Source: Ruminococcus flavefaciens FD-1 (GTDB lineage: Bacteria; Bacillota; Clostridia; Oscillospirales; Ruminococcaceae). Taken from it: a stretch of DNA of 64,000 bases. The stretch is from contig ACOK01000099.1 in NCBI GenBank assembly GCA_000174895.1, forward strand, positions 1-64,000. Direction: 5' to 3'. The notes below the pieces were generated by a model, which ran no database searches, had not been told where the DNA came from, and saw only the letters and a list, made by a program, of their open reading frames with translations. A program made the position numbers and the translations under genes. Shown here piece by piece: positions 7,924-16,688 of the stretch. Each line of letters opens with the position of its first letter. Within the stretch, counting starts at the first letter, position 1.

Positions 7924-9792
7924 ATGAGCAAAATTATTGGTATCGACCTTGGTACAACTAACTCTTGTGTAGCAGTTATGGAAGGCGGCAACGCTGTCGT
8001 TATCCCTAACAGCGAGGGCGCAAGAACAACTCCTTCAGTAGTCGCTTTCACTAACAACGGTGAGCGTCTTGTAGGTCAGGTTGCTAAGAGACAGGCTATC
8101 ACAAACCATGACAGAACAGTTTCTTCTATCAAGAGACACATGGGCTCAGATTATAAAGTTGCTATTGACGGCAAGAACTACACTCCTCAGGAGATCTCAG
8201 CTATGATCCTTCAGAAGCTGAAGGCTGACGCAGAGGCTTACCTCGGTGAGACAGTTACAGAGGCTGTTATCACAGTTCCTGCTTACTTCACAGACTCACA
8301 GAGACAGGCTACAAAGGACGCAGGTCAGATCGCAGGTCTTACTGTTAAGCGTATCATCAACGAGCCTACAGCTGCTGCACTTTCCTACGGTATCGACAAG
8401 GAAGAAGAGCAGACAGTTATGGTATACGACCTCGGCGGCGGTACATTCGATGTTTCCATCATTGAGATGGGCGAGGATGTTCAGCAGGTTCTTGCTACAG
8501 CAGGTAACAACCGTCTCGGCGGTGATGACTTCGACCAGCGTATCATCGACTGGATCGTTGATGAGTTCAAGAAGTCTGAGGGCATCGACCTTTCACAGGA
8601 TAAGATGGCTGCTCAGAGACTCAAGGACGCTGCTGAAAAGTCAAAGATCGAGCTTTCATCAACAACTACTTCAAATATAAACATCCCATTCATCACTGTT
8701 GACGCTACAGGTACTCCTAAGCACCTTGACCTTACTCTTACACAGGCTAAGTTCAATGAGCTTACAGCAGACCTCGTTGAAGCTACAATGGGACCTGTAA
8801 GACAGGCTCTCAGCGACAGCGGACTCCAGATCTCAGAGATCAACAAGGTCCTCATGGTCGGCGGTTCTTCAAGAATCCCTGCTGTTCAGGAAGCTGTTAA
8901 GAAGCTCATCGGCAAGGATCCATTCAAGGGCATCAACCCTGATGAGTGCGTAGCTCTCGGTGCTGCATACCAGGGCGGTGTTCTCGGCGGCGACGTTAAG
9001 AACGGTCTCCTCCTCCTCGATGTAACTCCTCTTTCACTTGGTATCGAGACAGCAGGCGGCGTTTGCACACGTATGATCGAGAGAAACACAACCATCCCTA
9101 CAAAGAAGTCACAGGTATTCTCAACTTACGCTGACAACCAGCCAGCCGTTGATATCAACGTTCTCCAGGGTGAGCGTGAGTTCGCAAGAGACAACAAGCA
9201 GCTCGGTACTTTCCGTCTCGACGGTATCGCTCCTGCACCAAGAGGAATCCCTCAGATCGAAGTTACTTTCGATATCGACCAGAACGGTATCGTTCACGTT
9301 TCCGCTAAGGACCTCGGCACAGGCAAGGAGCAGAACATCACTATCACTTCTTCTACAAATATGTCCAAGGAGGACATCGACAAGGCTGTAAAGGAAGCTG
9401 AGCAGTACGCTGCTGAGGATAAGAAGCGCCGTGAGGAAGTTGATAACAAGAACGAAGCTGAGAACCTCGTATTCCAGTGCGAGAAGGCTCTTGCTGATTT
9501 CGGCGATAAGGTATCAGCTGACGAAAAGGCTAACATCGAAAGCAAGTGTGCTTCACTCAAGTCAGCTATCGAAGCTAACAACGCTGACGAGATCAAGAAG
9601 CTGAAGGAAGACCTCCAGAAGGCATTCTACGATCTCTCTGCTAAGGTTTACCAGCAGGCTAATCCAAACGGCGGCGCTGAGGGTATCGATCCTTCACAGT
9701 TCGCTAACATGGGCGGCGCAGGCGCAGCAGACACAGGTTCATCTTCTTCAAACGATGACGGTGTTGTTGACGCTGACTTCACAGAAGTTTGA
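7924..9792 (+). CDS. dnaK: Chaperone DnaK (Hsp70)
   Basis: ATP-dependent chaperone for nascent and misfolded proteins. 622 aa with the Hsp70 signatures [30 protein letters not shown] and [14 protein letters not shown], the substrate-binding domain from about residue 380, and a C-terminal lid ending in a Gly/Ala/Ser tail with [12 protein letters not shown]. Preceded by a GGGAGG site just after a palindromic repeat. Codon choice is strongly biased, as expected for a highly expressed gene. Confidence 0.98.
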   Translation: MSKIIGIDLGTTNSCVAVMEGGNAVVIPNSEGARTTPSVVAFTNNGERLVGQVAKRQAITNHDRTVSSIKRHMGSDYKVAIDGKNYTPQEISAMILQKLKADAEAYLGETVTEAVITVPAYFTDSQRQATKDAGQIAGLTVKRIINEPTAAALSYGIDKEEEQTVMVYDLGGGTFDVSIIEMGEDVQQVLATAGNNRLGGDDFDQRIIDWIVDEFKKSEGIDLSQDKMAAQRLKDAAEKSKIELSSTTTSNINIPFITVDATGTPKHLDLTLTQAKFNELTADLVEATMGPVRQALSDSGLQISEINKVLMVGGSSRIPAVQEAVKKLIGKDPFKGINPDECVALGAAYQGGVLGGDVKNGLLLLDVTPLSLGIETAGGVCTRMIERNTTIPTKKSQVFSTYADNQPAVDINVLQGEREFARDNKQLGTFRLDGIAPAPRGIPQIEVTFDIDQNGIVHVSAKDLGTGKEQNITITSSTNMSKEDIDKAVKEAEQYAAEDKKRREEVDNKNEAENLVFQCEKALADFGDKVSADEKANIESKCASLKSAIEANNADEIKKLKEDLQKAFYDLSAKVYQQANPNGGAEGIDPSQFANMGGAGAADTGSSSSNDDGVVDADFTEV

Positions 9793-9819
9793 TAAGAACC
9801 ACCTTAATATAACACTGAA

Positions 9820-9841
9820 AGGGCGAAATCCGTTTCGCCCT
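9820..9841 (+). terminator. Hairpin after dnaK
   Basis: AGGGCGAAATCCGTTTCGCCCT without a long T-run, 28 bases after the dnaK stop. It may reduce dnaJ relative to dnaK by partial termination or mRNA processing. Confidence 0.55.
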
Positions 9842-9852
9842 ATAGGTGTATT

Positions 9853-9950
9853 ATAATGCGTAATGCTTAATTCGTAATTCGTAATTGAGGTGTTGCTTGC
9901 GTGACGGAACACATTCATTACGCATTACGCATTACGAATTACGAATTAAC
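9853..9950. repeat. Palindromic TAATGCGTAAT element between dnaK and dnaJ
   Basis: About 98 bp, same family as 7769-7907: left arm of iterated TAATGCGTAAT and TAATTCGTAAT units, right arm the inverse (CATTACGCATTACG, ACGAATTACGAATTA), unrelated core. Confidence 0.75.
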
Positions 9951-9968
9951 ATGAACGGAGAATAGAAT

Positions 9969-11123
9969 ATGGCAGAAAAAAGAGATTACTATGAGATCCT
10001 CGGTATCCAGAAAGGCGCTACTGAGGATGAGATAAAAAAAGCTTTCCGTAAGAAGGCAAGAGAAAACCATCCTGACCTCCACCCTGATGATCCTTCCTAC
10101 GTTGAGAAGTTCCAGGAGATAAACGAGGCTAATGAGGTGCTCTCAGACCCCGAAAAGCGTGCAAGATACGATCAGTTCGGCCATGCAGGCGTTGATCCTA
10201 ACAGCGGTATGGGCGGTATGGACGGCTTCGGCGGTATGGGCGGCTTTGCTGATATGGACGATATCCTCGGAAGCATTTTCGGAGGCTTCGGCTTCGGCGG
10301 CGGCTCAAAGCGTGCAAACGTCAACGCTCCAAGACGCGGAAGCGATATCCAGGCAGATGTTACTCTCACATTCATGGAGGCCTGCCGTGGTAAGAAGAAC
10401 TTTGAGATAAAAGTGAACCGTATGTCTACCTGTGATGCTTGTAACGGCACAGGCGCTGAAAAGGGTTCATCCACCGAGATATGCCCCGACTGTCAGGGAA
10501 GAGGTACTGTAAAGACTACCCAGAGAACTCCTTTCGGCGCTATATCTTCATCCAAGACCTGTCCCCACTGTAACGGCAAGGGCAAGATAATTACCAACCC
10601 ATGTTCAAAATGTCACGGCGCAGGCAGAACAAGAGTGCAGAAGACTGTTTCTGTTGATATCCCGGCAGGTATCGACGACAGACAGACTATCCGTCTCAGC
10701 GGTCAGGGCGACAGCGGTGTAAACGGCGGACCAAGCGGTGATCTTCTCCTCGGCGTACACGTAAAGTCTCACCCTATCTTCAGACGTGAAGGCTACGATA
10801 TCTACTGCGATATCCCTGTTACTTATATGGACGCTGTTCTCGGCGCTGAGATCACAGTTCCTACTATCGACGGCGAGGTCAAGTACAACATAAGCGAAGG
10901 CACTGAAACAGGTACTGTATTCCGTCTCAAGGGCAAGGGCGTTCAGCGTCTCCACAGGACCGAGAGAGGCAACCAGTACGTTAAGATATACATCGAAGTT
11001 CCGAAGAATCTTACAAAGAAGCAGAAGGATCTGCTGAAGGAGTTCGAGGATTCACTTACCGATAAGAACTACGCAAAGAGACAGAGCTTCTTTGAGAAAC
11101 TCAAGGCTAAGCTGGATCTTTGA
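9969..11123 (+). CDS. dnaJ: Chaperone DnaJ (Hsp40, type I)
   Basis: Co-chaperone that stimulates DnaK ATPase. 384 aa: J-domain (residues 1-70, with the HPD motif in ENHPDLHP), a Gly/Phe-rich linker (about 75-120), four zinc-binding CxxCxGxG-type repeats (CDACNGTG, CPDCQGRG, CPHCNGKG, CSKCHGAG; about 150-215), and C-terminal beta domains. Full length. Last gene of the chaperone cluster, followed by a terminator. Confidence 0.98.
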   Translation: MAEKRDYYEILGIQKGATEDEIKKAFRKKARENHPDLHPDDPSYVEKFQEINEANEVLSDPEKRARYDQFGHAGVDPNSGMGGMDGFGGMGGFADMDDILGSIFGGFGFGGGSKRANVNAPRRGSDIQADVTLTFMEACRGKKNFEIKVNRMSTCDACNGTGAEKGSSTEICPDCQGRGTVKTTQRTPFGAISSSKTCPHCNGKGKIITNPCSKCHGAGRTRVQKTVSVDIPAGIDDRQTIRLSGQGDSGVNGGPSGDLLLGVHVKSHPIFRREGYDIYCDIPVTYMDAVLGAEITVPTIDGEVKYNISEGTETGTVFRLKGKGVQRLHRTERGNQYVKIYIEVPKNLTKKQKDLLKEFEDSLTDKNYAKRQSFFEKLKAKLDL

Positions 11124-11129
11124 TAATAA

Positions 11130-11160
11130 TACTGGTCAGGGCATTCCGCTCTGATCAGTA
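11130..11160 (+). terminator. Terminator after dnaJ
   Basis: TACTGGTCAG paired with CTGATCAGTA around GGCATTCCGCT, then TTTTG. Confidence 0.75.
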
Positions 11161-11195
11161 TTTTGTTAATTCATTAAAGGAGGCAGACGATCATT

Positions 11196-11576
11196 ATGTT
11201 TGAACAGGATTATATTATGAGGCAGATCAAGGAGATCACCGCTGTTATGGCTAAGGTGCTGTTTAATGCGAAAGTGGAAGATTCCTTTGTTATGCTTCAG
11301 GAAGCCGAAAAGCAGCAGGTATTCACCCTTGTGCAAATGACAAAGAACGGTAAACTGAAAGACGCTGTTGAAGAAGTAGACCGGCTTACCGATAACAACA
11401 CTAAAGAAAACCTGATGATCGGTCTGTCATTCTATAGCTGTCTCAACGACATTCCCGAATATATTTTCACCGAAAACGAATACAACTCCGCAAGACTGAG
11501 GAAAGACTTCCGTAAATTCGTCAATAAATTCGGCCTTTCGCAAATGACCGATCTCTATTTCGGCGAAGAAGAATGA
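11196..11576 (+). CDS. Small conserved protein, DUF6483-like
   Basis: 126 aa, cytosolic, mostly helical. It opens MFEQDYIMRQIKEITAVMAK, an opening I associate with a small clostridial family of unknown role (DUF6483-like; recall, not verified). The C-terminal half has NEYNSARLRKDFRKF. There is no signal peptide or transmembrane segment. A good AAAGGAGG site lies upstream, after the dnaJ terminator, so it is probably expressed separately. Confidence 0.65.
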   Translation: MFEQDYIMRQIKEITAVMAKVLFNAKVEDSFVMLQEAEKQQVFTLVQMTKNGKLKDAVEEVDRLTDNNTKENLMIGLSFYSCLNDIPEYIFTENEYNSARLRKDFRKFVNKFGLSQMTDLYFGEEE

Positions 11577-11589
11577 TATGAAATAAATA

Positions 11590-11887
11590 AAGCCCCCTGA
11601 TGTAACCTCGGTACTTATAAAGAAGTTTTGTATGTATTATTGAGGTAGACATTTTGAAGAAGGATTTTCTCAAATCTGTTTCCCAAGACTATTAATTTTG
11701 CCCCATAGAGGGCGCTCCTAAACAACTAACGTTTTTCAAGTCTTGAAAGGAGCGCCCTCTATGGGGCAAAATTCTATTAAAAGTCTTTGGAAAGGGGTTC
11801 GGGGGAGAACCTTTCCTCAGAAAGGTTTCCCCCGATAAATGCGTATAAAGTTTCTGTAGGGAGTGCTGAGGTTACATCAGGGGGCTT
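11590..11887. mobile_element. MITE-like nested palindromic element A
   Basis: A 298-bp element with 25-bp terminal inverted repeats (AAGCCCCCTGATGTAACCTC at the left, matched in 23 of 25 at the right). Inside it is a perfect 26-bp inverted repeat at 11694-11719 and 11748-11773 (core TTTTGCCCCATAGAGGGCGC). Its right part (11797-11856) is nearly identical to 23541-23605, and its centre resembles element B at 18.9 kb. It encodes nothing. Confidence 0.75.
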
Positions 11888-11909
11888 ATATTATTCGGTT
11901 ATTGCCTTA

Positions 11910-12347
11910 TCAGAAGCGGTTGCCTGTATTAGGATCAGCGGCAGGACCGTACTCATTTGCGCCTACGCTTGGCATAGCGTAGAATATGAGCAGAATGATG
12001 CTTCCTACGTATGGAACGAACGATATCAGATAGAACATACCGCTCTTGCCTACGTCATGGAGACGTCTTATACAGAGCGCAAGGCTTGGGATGACAAGGC
12101 CGAGTGAGCCTACCATGATGATGAGCATAAGGATGCCTAAGAATATATCTCCGCCGCCTGAGGTAGCTTCGGATATGCCGCCTGCAATGCCGATTATCAT
12201 GAATAAAGCAATGTACAGGCACACAATGAAAAGCTGTGTCCACCAGAATTCGGAACGTGTGGAACGTCCCTTGAAGTGAGCGTAGTTCTTGAAGAACAGC
12301 TTAACGGCGTCAATTATTCCGACGTAACGGGGGCTGCCGTCAGTCAT
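11910..12347 (-). CDS. DUF805 membrane domain (C-terminal part of a split gene)
   Basis: 145 residues from the first ATG after the break. The DUF805 family has four transmembrane helices, with VKLFFKNYAHFKGRSTRSEFWW leading into TM1 and the conserved LCIRRLHDVGKSG motif between helices; role unknown. The open frame actually runs back through a 100-codon Gln/Gly/Tyr/Asn-rich linker (12348-12647) to an in-frame TAA at 12648-12650. The zinc-ribbon piece lies beyond that stop, in the same frame. No ribosome site precedes this ATG, so the domain may not be made unless the stop is read through or is a sequence error. Confidence 0.65.
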   Translation of the reverse strand: MTDGSPRYVGIIDAVKLFFKNYAHFKGRSTRSEFWWTQLFIVCLYIALFMIIGIAGGISEATSGGGDIFLGILMLIIMVGSLGLVIPSLALCIRRLHDVGKSGMFYLISFVPYVGSIILLIFYAMPSVGANEYGPAADPNTGNRF

Positions 12348-12647
12348 GTTGAATGTGGTGCTGTATGGATTGAATCCGTACGGCTGTGAGTTGTAATTCT
12401 GAGGACCATAGCCCTGATTATTGCTGTTATAGCCATACTGCTGCTGGCCGTTGTTGTAGTTATTCTGGCCGTACTGCGGCTGAGGGCCTACATTCTGAGG
12501 GCCGTAGCCGGGCTGTCCGAACTGACCGTAACCGTTCTGCTGCTGGTTATTGTTGTAGCCTGTCTGACCGTAACCCTGCTGCTGTGCACCGAAAGGCTGA
12601 GGGCCGTAGCCGTTCTGCTGCTGGCTGTAGTCTGTACTCTGCTGACC

Positions 12648-12857
12648 TTAGTTCTGTGTATCTGTGTTGCTGTATCTTGGATCGGGATCGCCTATTCCCA
12701 GCATTTCCGTATTGCTGACAGTAGGCTGATCGTCAGAGGGTTTTGTGAGGTCGATTCCGCTTCCTGTCTCTTCTTCAACTGTAGCGCCGCATTCTTCGCA
12801 GTAACGGGCACCGAATGGGATATTATATCCGCAGTATTTACATTTCATTATCTTCAA
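12648..12857 (-). CDS. Zinc-ribbon N-terminal part of the split DUF805 gene
   Basis: 69 aa. Zinc ribbon MKIMKCKYCGYNIPFGARYC with a second CEECG knuckle, then an acidic spacer, ending SNTDTQN at a TAA. Downstream codons in the same frame continue as a Gln-rich linker and then DUF805, so this was probably one gene of about 315 codons (11910-12857). A GGGAG site precedes the start. Confidence 0.65.
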   Translation of the reverse strand: MKIMKCKYCGYNIPFGARYCEECGATVEEETGSGIDLTKPSDDQPTVSNTEMLGIGDPDPRYSNTDTQN

Positions 12858-12936
12858 CTCCCTTTATCATATTTGTAAATATAAAAGATATGGTTATATT
12901 TTATCATAGAGAACGATATTTGTCAAGAAAAACAGA

Positions 12937-12962
12937 AAGACCGCACGGGAAAGTGCGGTCTT
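12937..12962 (-). terminator. Terminator of the pectinase gene
   Basis: AAGACCGCAC-GGGAAA-GTGCGGTCTT stem with TTTCTGTTTTTC following on the minus strand. Confidence 0.85.
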
Positions 12963-12981
12963 CCAAAGTTTATTTCTGCTG

Positions 12982-15900
12982 TCATTTAACAACATTGGCC
13001 AGTTTATCAACAAGCTCAAGCATATATTTCTGGATCTCCAGTGCGTCCATATTGGTAACACCGTTTCCATTGCCTTCAACATCGGCATTGAGCTTTCCTA
13101 TAGCTGTGATATGGCTTGAGTCTGTACCTGATTCTCCGAACTTGCTTGGGTTGGAGAGTGCCTGCATAATGAGCACGGCGTCGGAAATATCTACCTTTCC
13201 GTCGCAGTTTGTATCGCCTGCAAGAGTAGGTGTGAGTACAGGGATATATGGATCAGGCTCAGTTGTTGCAACTGTTGTTGTGGTCGCAGCTGTGGTTGTG
13301 GTGGTTGTAGTAGTTGTTGTGGTGGTGGTAGTAGTAACGATCTCCTTCTCCTTGACAAAGGCAGTGTAGCCCATAACGTTGCCCATCATGCCGTTTGTAC
13401 CGAGAGTGAGCGACTGTCCTGCTGCAAGGTCGATAGCGTAAACATCGAATGGCTTTTCACCCTCAGCGTCTGTGATACCGAGGATATCGCCTGTCTTTGT
13501 GAAGCTTCCCAGCCATGCAGGAAGTGTAACATTTCTCTGGTCCATTGCAACATAGACTGTGATATCCTTTGCAGCTGTGAGAACTGCCAGGTCAGCGTCT
13601 GTCTTCTTGGAATCACAGGCTGTGATGATATGCTCAGCACCTGCAAGTCCGCCTGGGAGAGCAGTGATAGTGAAGTCACGGTCGCCGAATGCCTTTGAGC
13701 CGTTTGCGGTATTCTTATCAAGTGACCATGCTGAACCGTAGGTTGTATCCTTGACATCAAGGCTTGCGATAAGGTCGCTCTTAATTTCCTGCTTTTCGCC
13801 GACAGGGTCCAGTTGGCTTCCACCGTCTGATACAGTACCTGAGTTGTAGCTCTTGTTCTGCATACGTCCTGCGTAAGCCTTTACCTCAGCCTTAGCAGCA
13901 TCTGCTGACTGGAGGTTGTATGAACCGTACATCTTTGATGAATCGGTATCAAAGTTGTCGTAGCCGTCGCCGCCTGATTTCAGGTTGCCGATGTTGGCCT
14001 TGTCAGACTTTGAGCTTACTATCTGGTAAGCAAGTCCGCTGCCCATTGTACAGCCGTCGAACTTGTCGCCGAATGACTTGATAGTGCCTGAGTAAGCATC
14101 GCTTCCCATGTTAACGGCATCGAGAGGGAGATTTACCTTCTCGTAGTAGTTGTTCTCAGAGAATATCTTTGAGTTATAGGAAGCGCCGATGCCGTACTGT
14201 AAGTTATTGTAGAAGTAGTTGTTGTAGCTGTGGATATGTGCGTTTCTTGCACGTGGGTTACGTGATTCGGTATTGTTGAACCAGTTGTGGTGGTAGGTTA
14301 TCCAGTCCTGGAACTGTGAAGGACCTCCGCCTACGAGAGAAGTCTTATGTCCGTCCTTGAATTCGTTGTAGGAAATAGTAACGTACTCAGACCACTTGAT
14401 ATCAGCTGAACCGTCGCCGTCAGCCTTGTCAGCGTCAACGGTGCCGTTGCCTGCGTATGCGTTGTAGCCCTTTTCGATGGTGTTGTTATGTACCCACATA
14501 CGTGTTGACTTGGAATCTGATGAACCTGTCATTGAGATGCCGTCATCGGGGTACTGACCAAGCCAGAGGTTTCTGACTTCACAGCTTGTGCAGCGCTTCA
14601 TCTCGAAGCCCCACTTGTTAAGGGCAGTATCGTAGCCGATACCCTCGATAGTAACGTTTTCGGCGTTCTGGAGGTAGAGCATACTTGAACCGTCGTTCTG
14701 CTTGCCGTCGTTGGCCTTGGCGCCTGACGGTACGTCGATATTGCCGATGAGACGGAATACCACATTCTTTGGTTTAGCGCTGTAGAAGATATTGTACAGG
14801 CCTGTCTTGCCGCCGTATTCGATGGAATCCTTGTTGGAATTTGTAACGTATATAACGGTAACGCCGGATTTGAGAGTACCGTCGTTGTTGTAAGCGCCTA
14901 CGCCTGAATTGTAGTTCCAGTGAGCGTAACCGCTTCTGTCGAATGCCATAGTCTTGACTGTGCACTGTGCAGAGCCTGCTGAGCCTGAGATATTAAGTGT
15001 ATACTCAGTATTGCCCTTGAGACCGGGGATGTCAACTCTTGAGCCTCTGATGAGGGCAGAGTCAACTTCTGTGAATGTAGATGAGCCTGCGGGAGCATAG
15101 CTTACCTTCACATTTGAGCCTATCTTGGAGCTGTCCCACTCTGCAAATGCTTCTTCGTACCAGCCGCCGCAGGTTTTTACAGCACCGCTTACGGATGGAT
15201 TTGAAGGCTGCTGAGGTTCGCTGCCCTGCTGTGAGGATGTAGCATTCATAAAGGACGGGGTCCAGTTGTTCATGTAGTTCTTCAGATTGATGCCGGCAGC
15301 ATCGCTGTCAGATACGGTATGTCCCTTTCTCTTTGAAAGATCCACCTTTGAGCCGTTAGCAAGCTTTGTGCCGTTTTCCTTGAAGCCGTCAACTGTTTCG
15401 GGCTGAACGCCGCTCATTGAGTACCAGCCCTCAGCAGCGATCATATTGCCGTCCTGGAGAGTAGTATTCACGAAGAGCACCTTGGCTGTCTGAGCCCATG
15501 GTCTGCCAAGATAGCCTGTCTTTACGGTAAGCTGAGGATTAGCTGTTACCTTGCAGTTGCTGAAAAGATAGCCTGTGTAGGGATCGCCCTGTGCTCTTGC
15601 AGCTGTGATGTAGCCGCCTGTAGAGCCTGAGCTGTAGCCCTTCCAGCGGAGCTCGCACTGATCGAATACAGCGTTGCTTCCGCCGAAGATGTAGTCTGTC
15701 TGACCCTCGATGAGACAGTTCTTGTAATACTGAGGAGAACCGCCTGTGTAAAGGGTATCCTGGCTTGAAAGCATCTTGCAGTTGAGGAATTCAGCATAGC
15801 CTGTGTCAACAGAGAGAGCAGCTGCACGTTCGGTATAGGCCTTGGACTGAACGTCAACGCCGCTGTTTCGCTGAACTTTGAGAGTTTCATTTGTGCACTC

Positions 15901-16446
15901 AACACCGTCAGCTACTTCCTCTTTGGTCATGTAGCGGTTGAAAGAATTCTCGAAGACGATGTTCTCAGCCTTGAAGTATGTAGCCTTGGGCCAAAGCTGT
16001 ACAGTAGCGCCCCAGCGGTAGTTAGCCACGTTCTTGCCGCTCTTTGAGTTTGCAAGTGAAGCGTCGTAATAGCCCTTGGCATTGGCGCTGTAGTACTTAT
16101 AGCCGATGCCGTAGTACCATGTGAGGACAACGTCGCCCTTTGAGGGTTCGTCGTTTACGAATGAGATGTAGGGAGTCTGCACTACTACCTGCTGGCGGTA
16201 AGTGCCGGGAGCGATGTGGATAGTCACACGCTGCGACTCGTTGGATGGATTGATGGAAGCCGCTTTGTTTACGGCATCCTGCACGGTGGAGAAGTTATTG
16301 CTCTTGCCTGAGTAGCCTACATACAGGTCTGTGCCTGCCGCATGAGCCTGAAATGTCGGGAAAACCAACAGAACAGTCATGATGACAGCAAGTGCAGCAA
16401 TAACAGATACCAGCCGCTGAGAGAGATTGCGGGTTCTGCTTAACAT
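12982..16446 (-). CDS. Secreted pectin methylesterase (CE8)-pectate lyase (PL1)-dockerin fusion
   Basis: 1154 aa, exported and cellulosome-bound. Signal peptide to about residue 36 (PTFQAHA). CE8 domain, about 38-385: PGTYRQQVVV, SSQDTLYT, GQTDYIFGG (catalytic Asp) and YLGRPW. A Gln/Pro/Ser linker and a small fibronectin-like domain follow. PL1 domain, about 505-860: DDGISMTGSS, DADKADGDGSADIKWS, and RNPRARNAHIHSYNN with the catalytic Arg. Next are an unassigned beta domain, a poly-Thr linker and a C-terminal type I dockerin (GDTNCDGKVDISDAVLIMQ; GNGVTNMDALEIQ). One chain thus demethylates pectin and cleaves the resulting polygalacturonate. AAAGGAG site and good promoter. Confidence 0.93.
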   Translation of the reverse strand: MLSRTRNLSQRLVSVIAALAVIMTVLLVFPTFQAHAAGTDLYVGYSGKSNNFSTVQDAVNKAASINPSNESQRVTIHIAPGTYRQQVVVQTPYISFVNDEPSKGDVVLTWYYGIGYKYYSANAKGYYDASLANSKSGKNVANYRWGATVQLWPKATYFKAENIVFENSFNRYMTKEEVADGVECTNETLKVQRNSGVDVQSKAYTERAAALSVDTGYAEFLNCKMLSSQDTLYTGGSPQYYKNCLIEGQTDYIFGGSNAVFDQCELRWKGYSSGSTGGYITAARAQGDPYTGYLFSNCKVTANPQLTVKTGYLGRPWAQTAKVLFVNTTLQDGNMIAAEGWYSMSGVQPETVDGFKENGTKLANGSKVDLSKRKGHTVSDSDAAGINLKNYMNNWTPSFMNATSSQQGSEPQQPSNPSVSGAVKTCGGWYEEAFAEWDSSKIGSNVKVSYAPAGSSTFTEVDSALIRGSRVDIPGLKGNTEYTLNISGSAGSAQCTVKTMAFDRSGYAHWNYNSGVGAYNNDGTLKSGVTVIYVTNSNKDSIEYGGKTGLYNIFYSAKPKNVVFRLIGNIDVPSGAKANDGKQNDGSSMLYLQNAENVTIEGIGYDTALNKWGFEMKRCTSCEVRNLWLGQYPDDGISMTGSSDSKSTRMWVHNNTIEKGYNAYAGNGTVDADKADGDGSADIKWSEYVTISYNEFKDGHKTSLVGGGPSQFQDWITYHHNWFNNTESRNPRARNAHIHSYNNYFYNNLQYGIGASYNSKIFSENNYYEKVNLPLDAVNMGSDAYSGTIKSFGDKFDGCTMGSGLAYQIVSSKSDKANIGNLKSGGDGYDNFDTDSSKMYGSYNLQSADAAKAEVKAYAGRMQNKSYNSGTVSDGGSQLDPVGEKQEIKSDLIASLDVKDTTYGSAWSLDKNTANGSKAFGDRDFTITALPGGLAGAEHIITACDSKKTDADLAVLTAAKDITVYVAMDQRNVTLPAWLGSFTKTGDILGITDAEGEKPFDVYAIDLAAGQSLTLGTNGMMGNVMGYTAFVKEKEIVTTTTTTTTTTTTTTTAATTTTVATTEPDPYIPVLTPTLAGDTNCDGKVDISDAVLIMQALSNPSKFGESGTDSSHITAIGKLNADVEGNGNGVTNMDALEIQKYMLELVDKLANVVK

Positions 16447-16546
16447 AGTTACACTCCTTTATTTTGGCTGTATCCTGCCTATGAATACAGCATCATGAAA
16501 AAATTCGGCAGTGATGGCCTAAGTCACCGCCTTTACTACACCTTAC

Positions 16547-16575
16547 ATTATAGCACATAATCCACCAAATGTAAA
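16547..16575 (-). promoter_or_regulatory. Promoter of the pectinase gene
   Basis: Minus strand: TTTACA (16570-16575), 17-bp spacer, TATAAT (16547-16552), 100 bases before the start codon. Confidence 0.7.
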
Positions 16576-16688
16576 ATAAAAATGTTGATATTGGCGGAAA
16601 TTTGGTAATTTCAACATTATGTGCCTCTTTGTATTGTATATTCTGCCATCTTTTGTACTTGATGTATAATATTCGGATGATATTTTTA

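Noticed and set aside
11694-11773. Integron attC-like site
   Set aside because: Long palindrome but no integrase, cassette layout or GTTRRRY core; similar elements are dispersed, so a MITE-like repeat fits better.
12348-12718. Plus-strand frame over the Gln-rich linker
   Set aside because: Low-complexity antisense of CAG/GGC/TAC repeats, no ribosome site.
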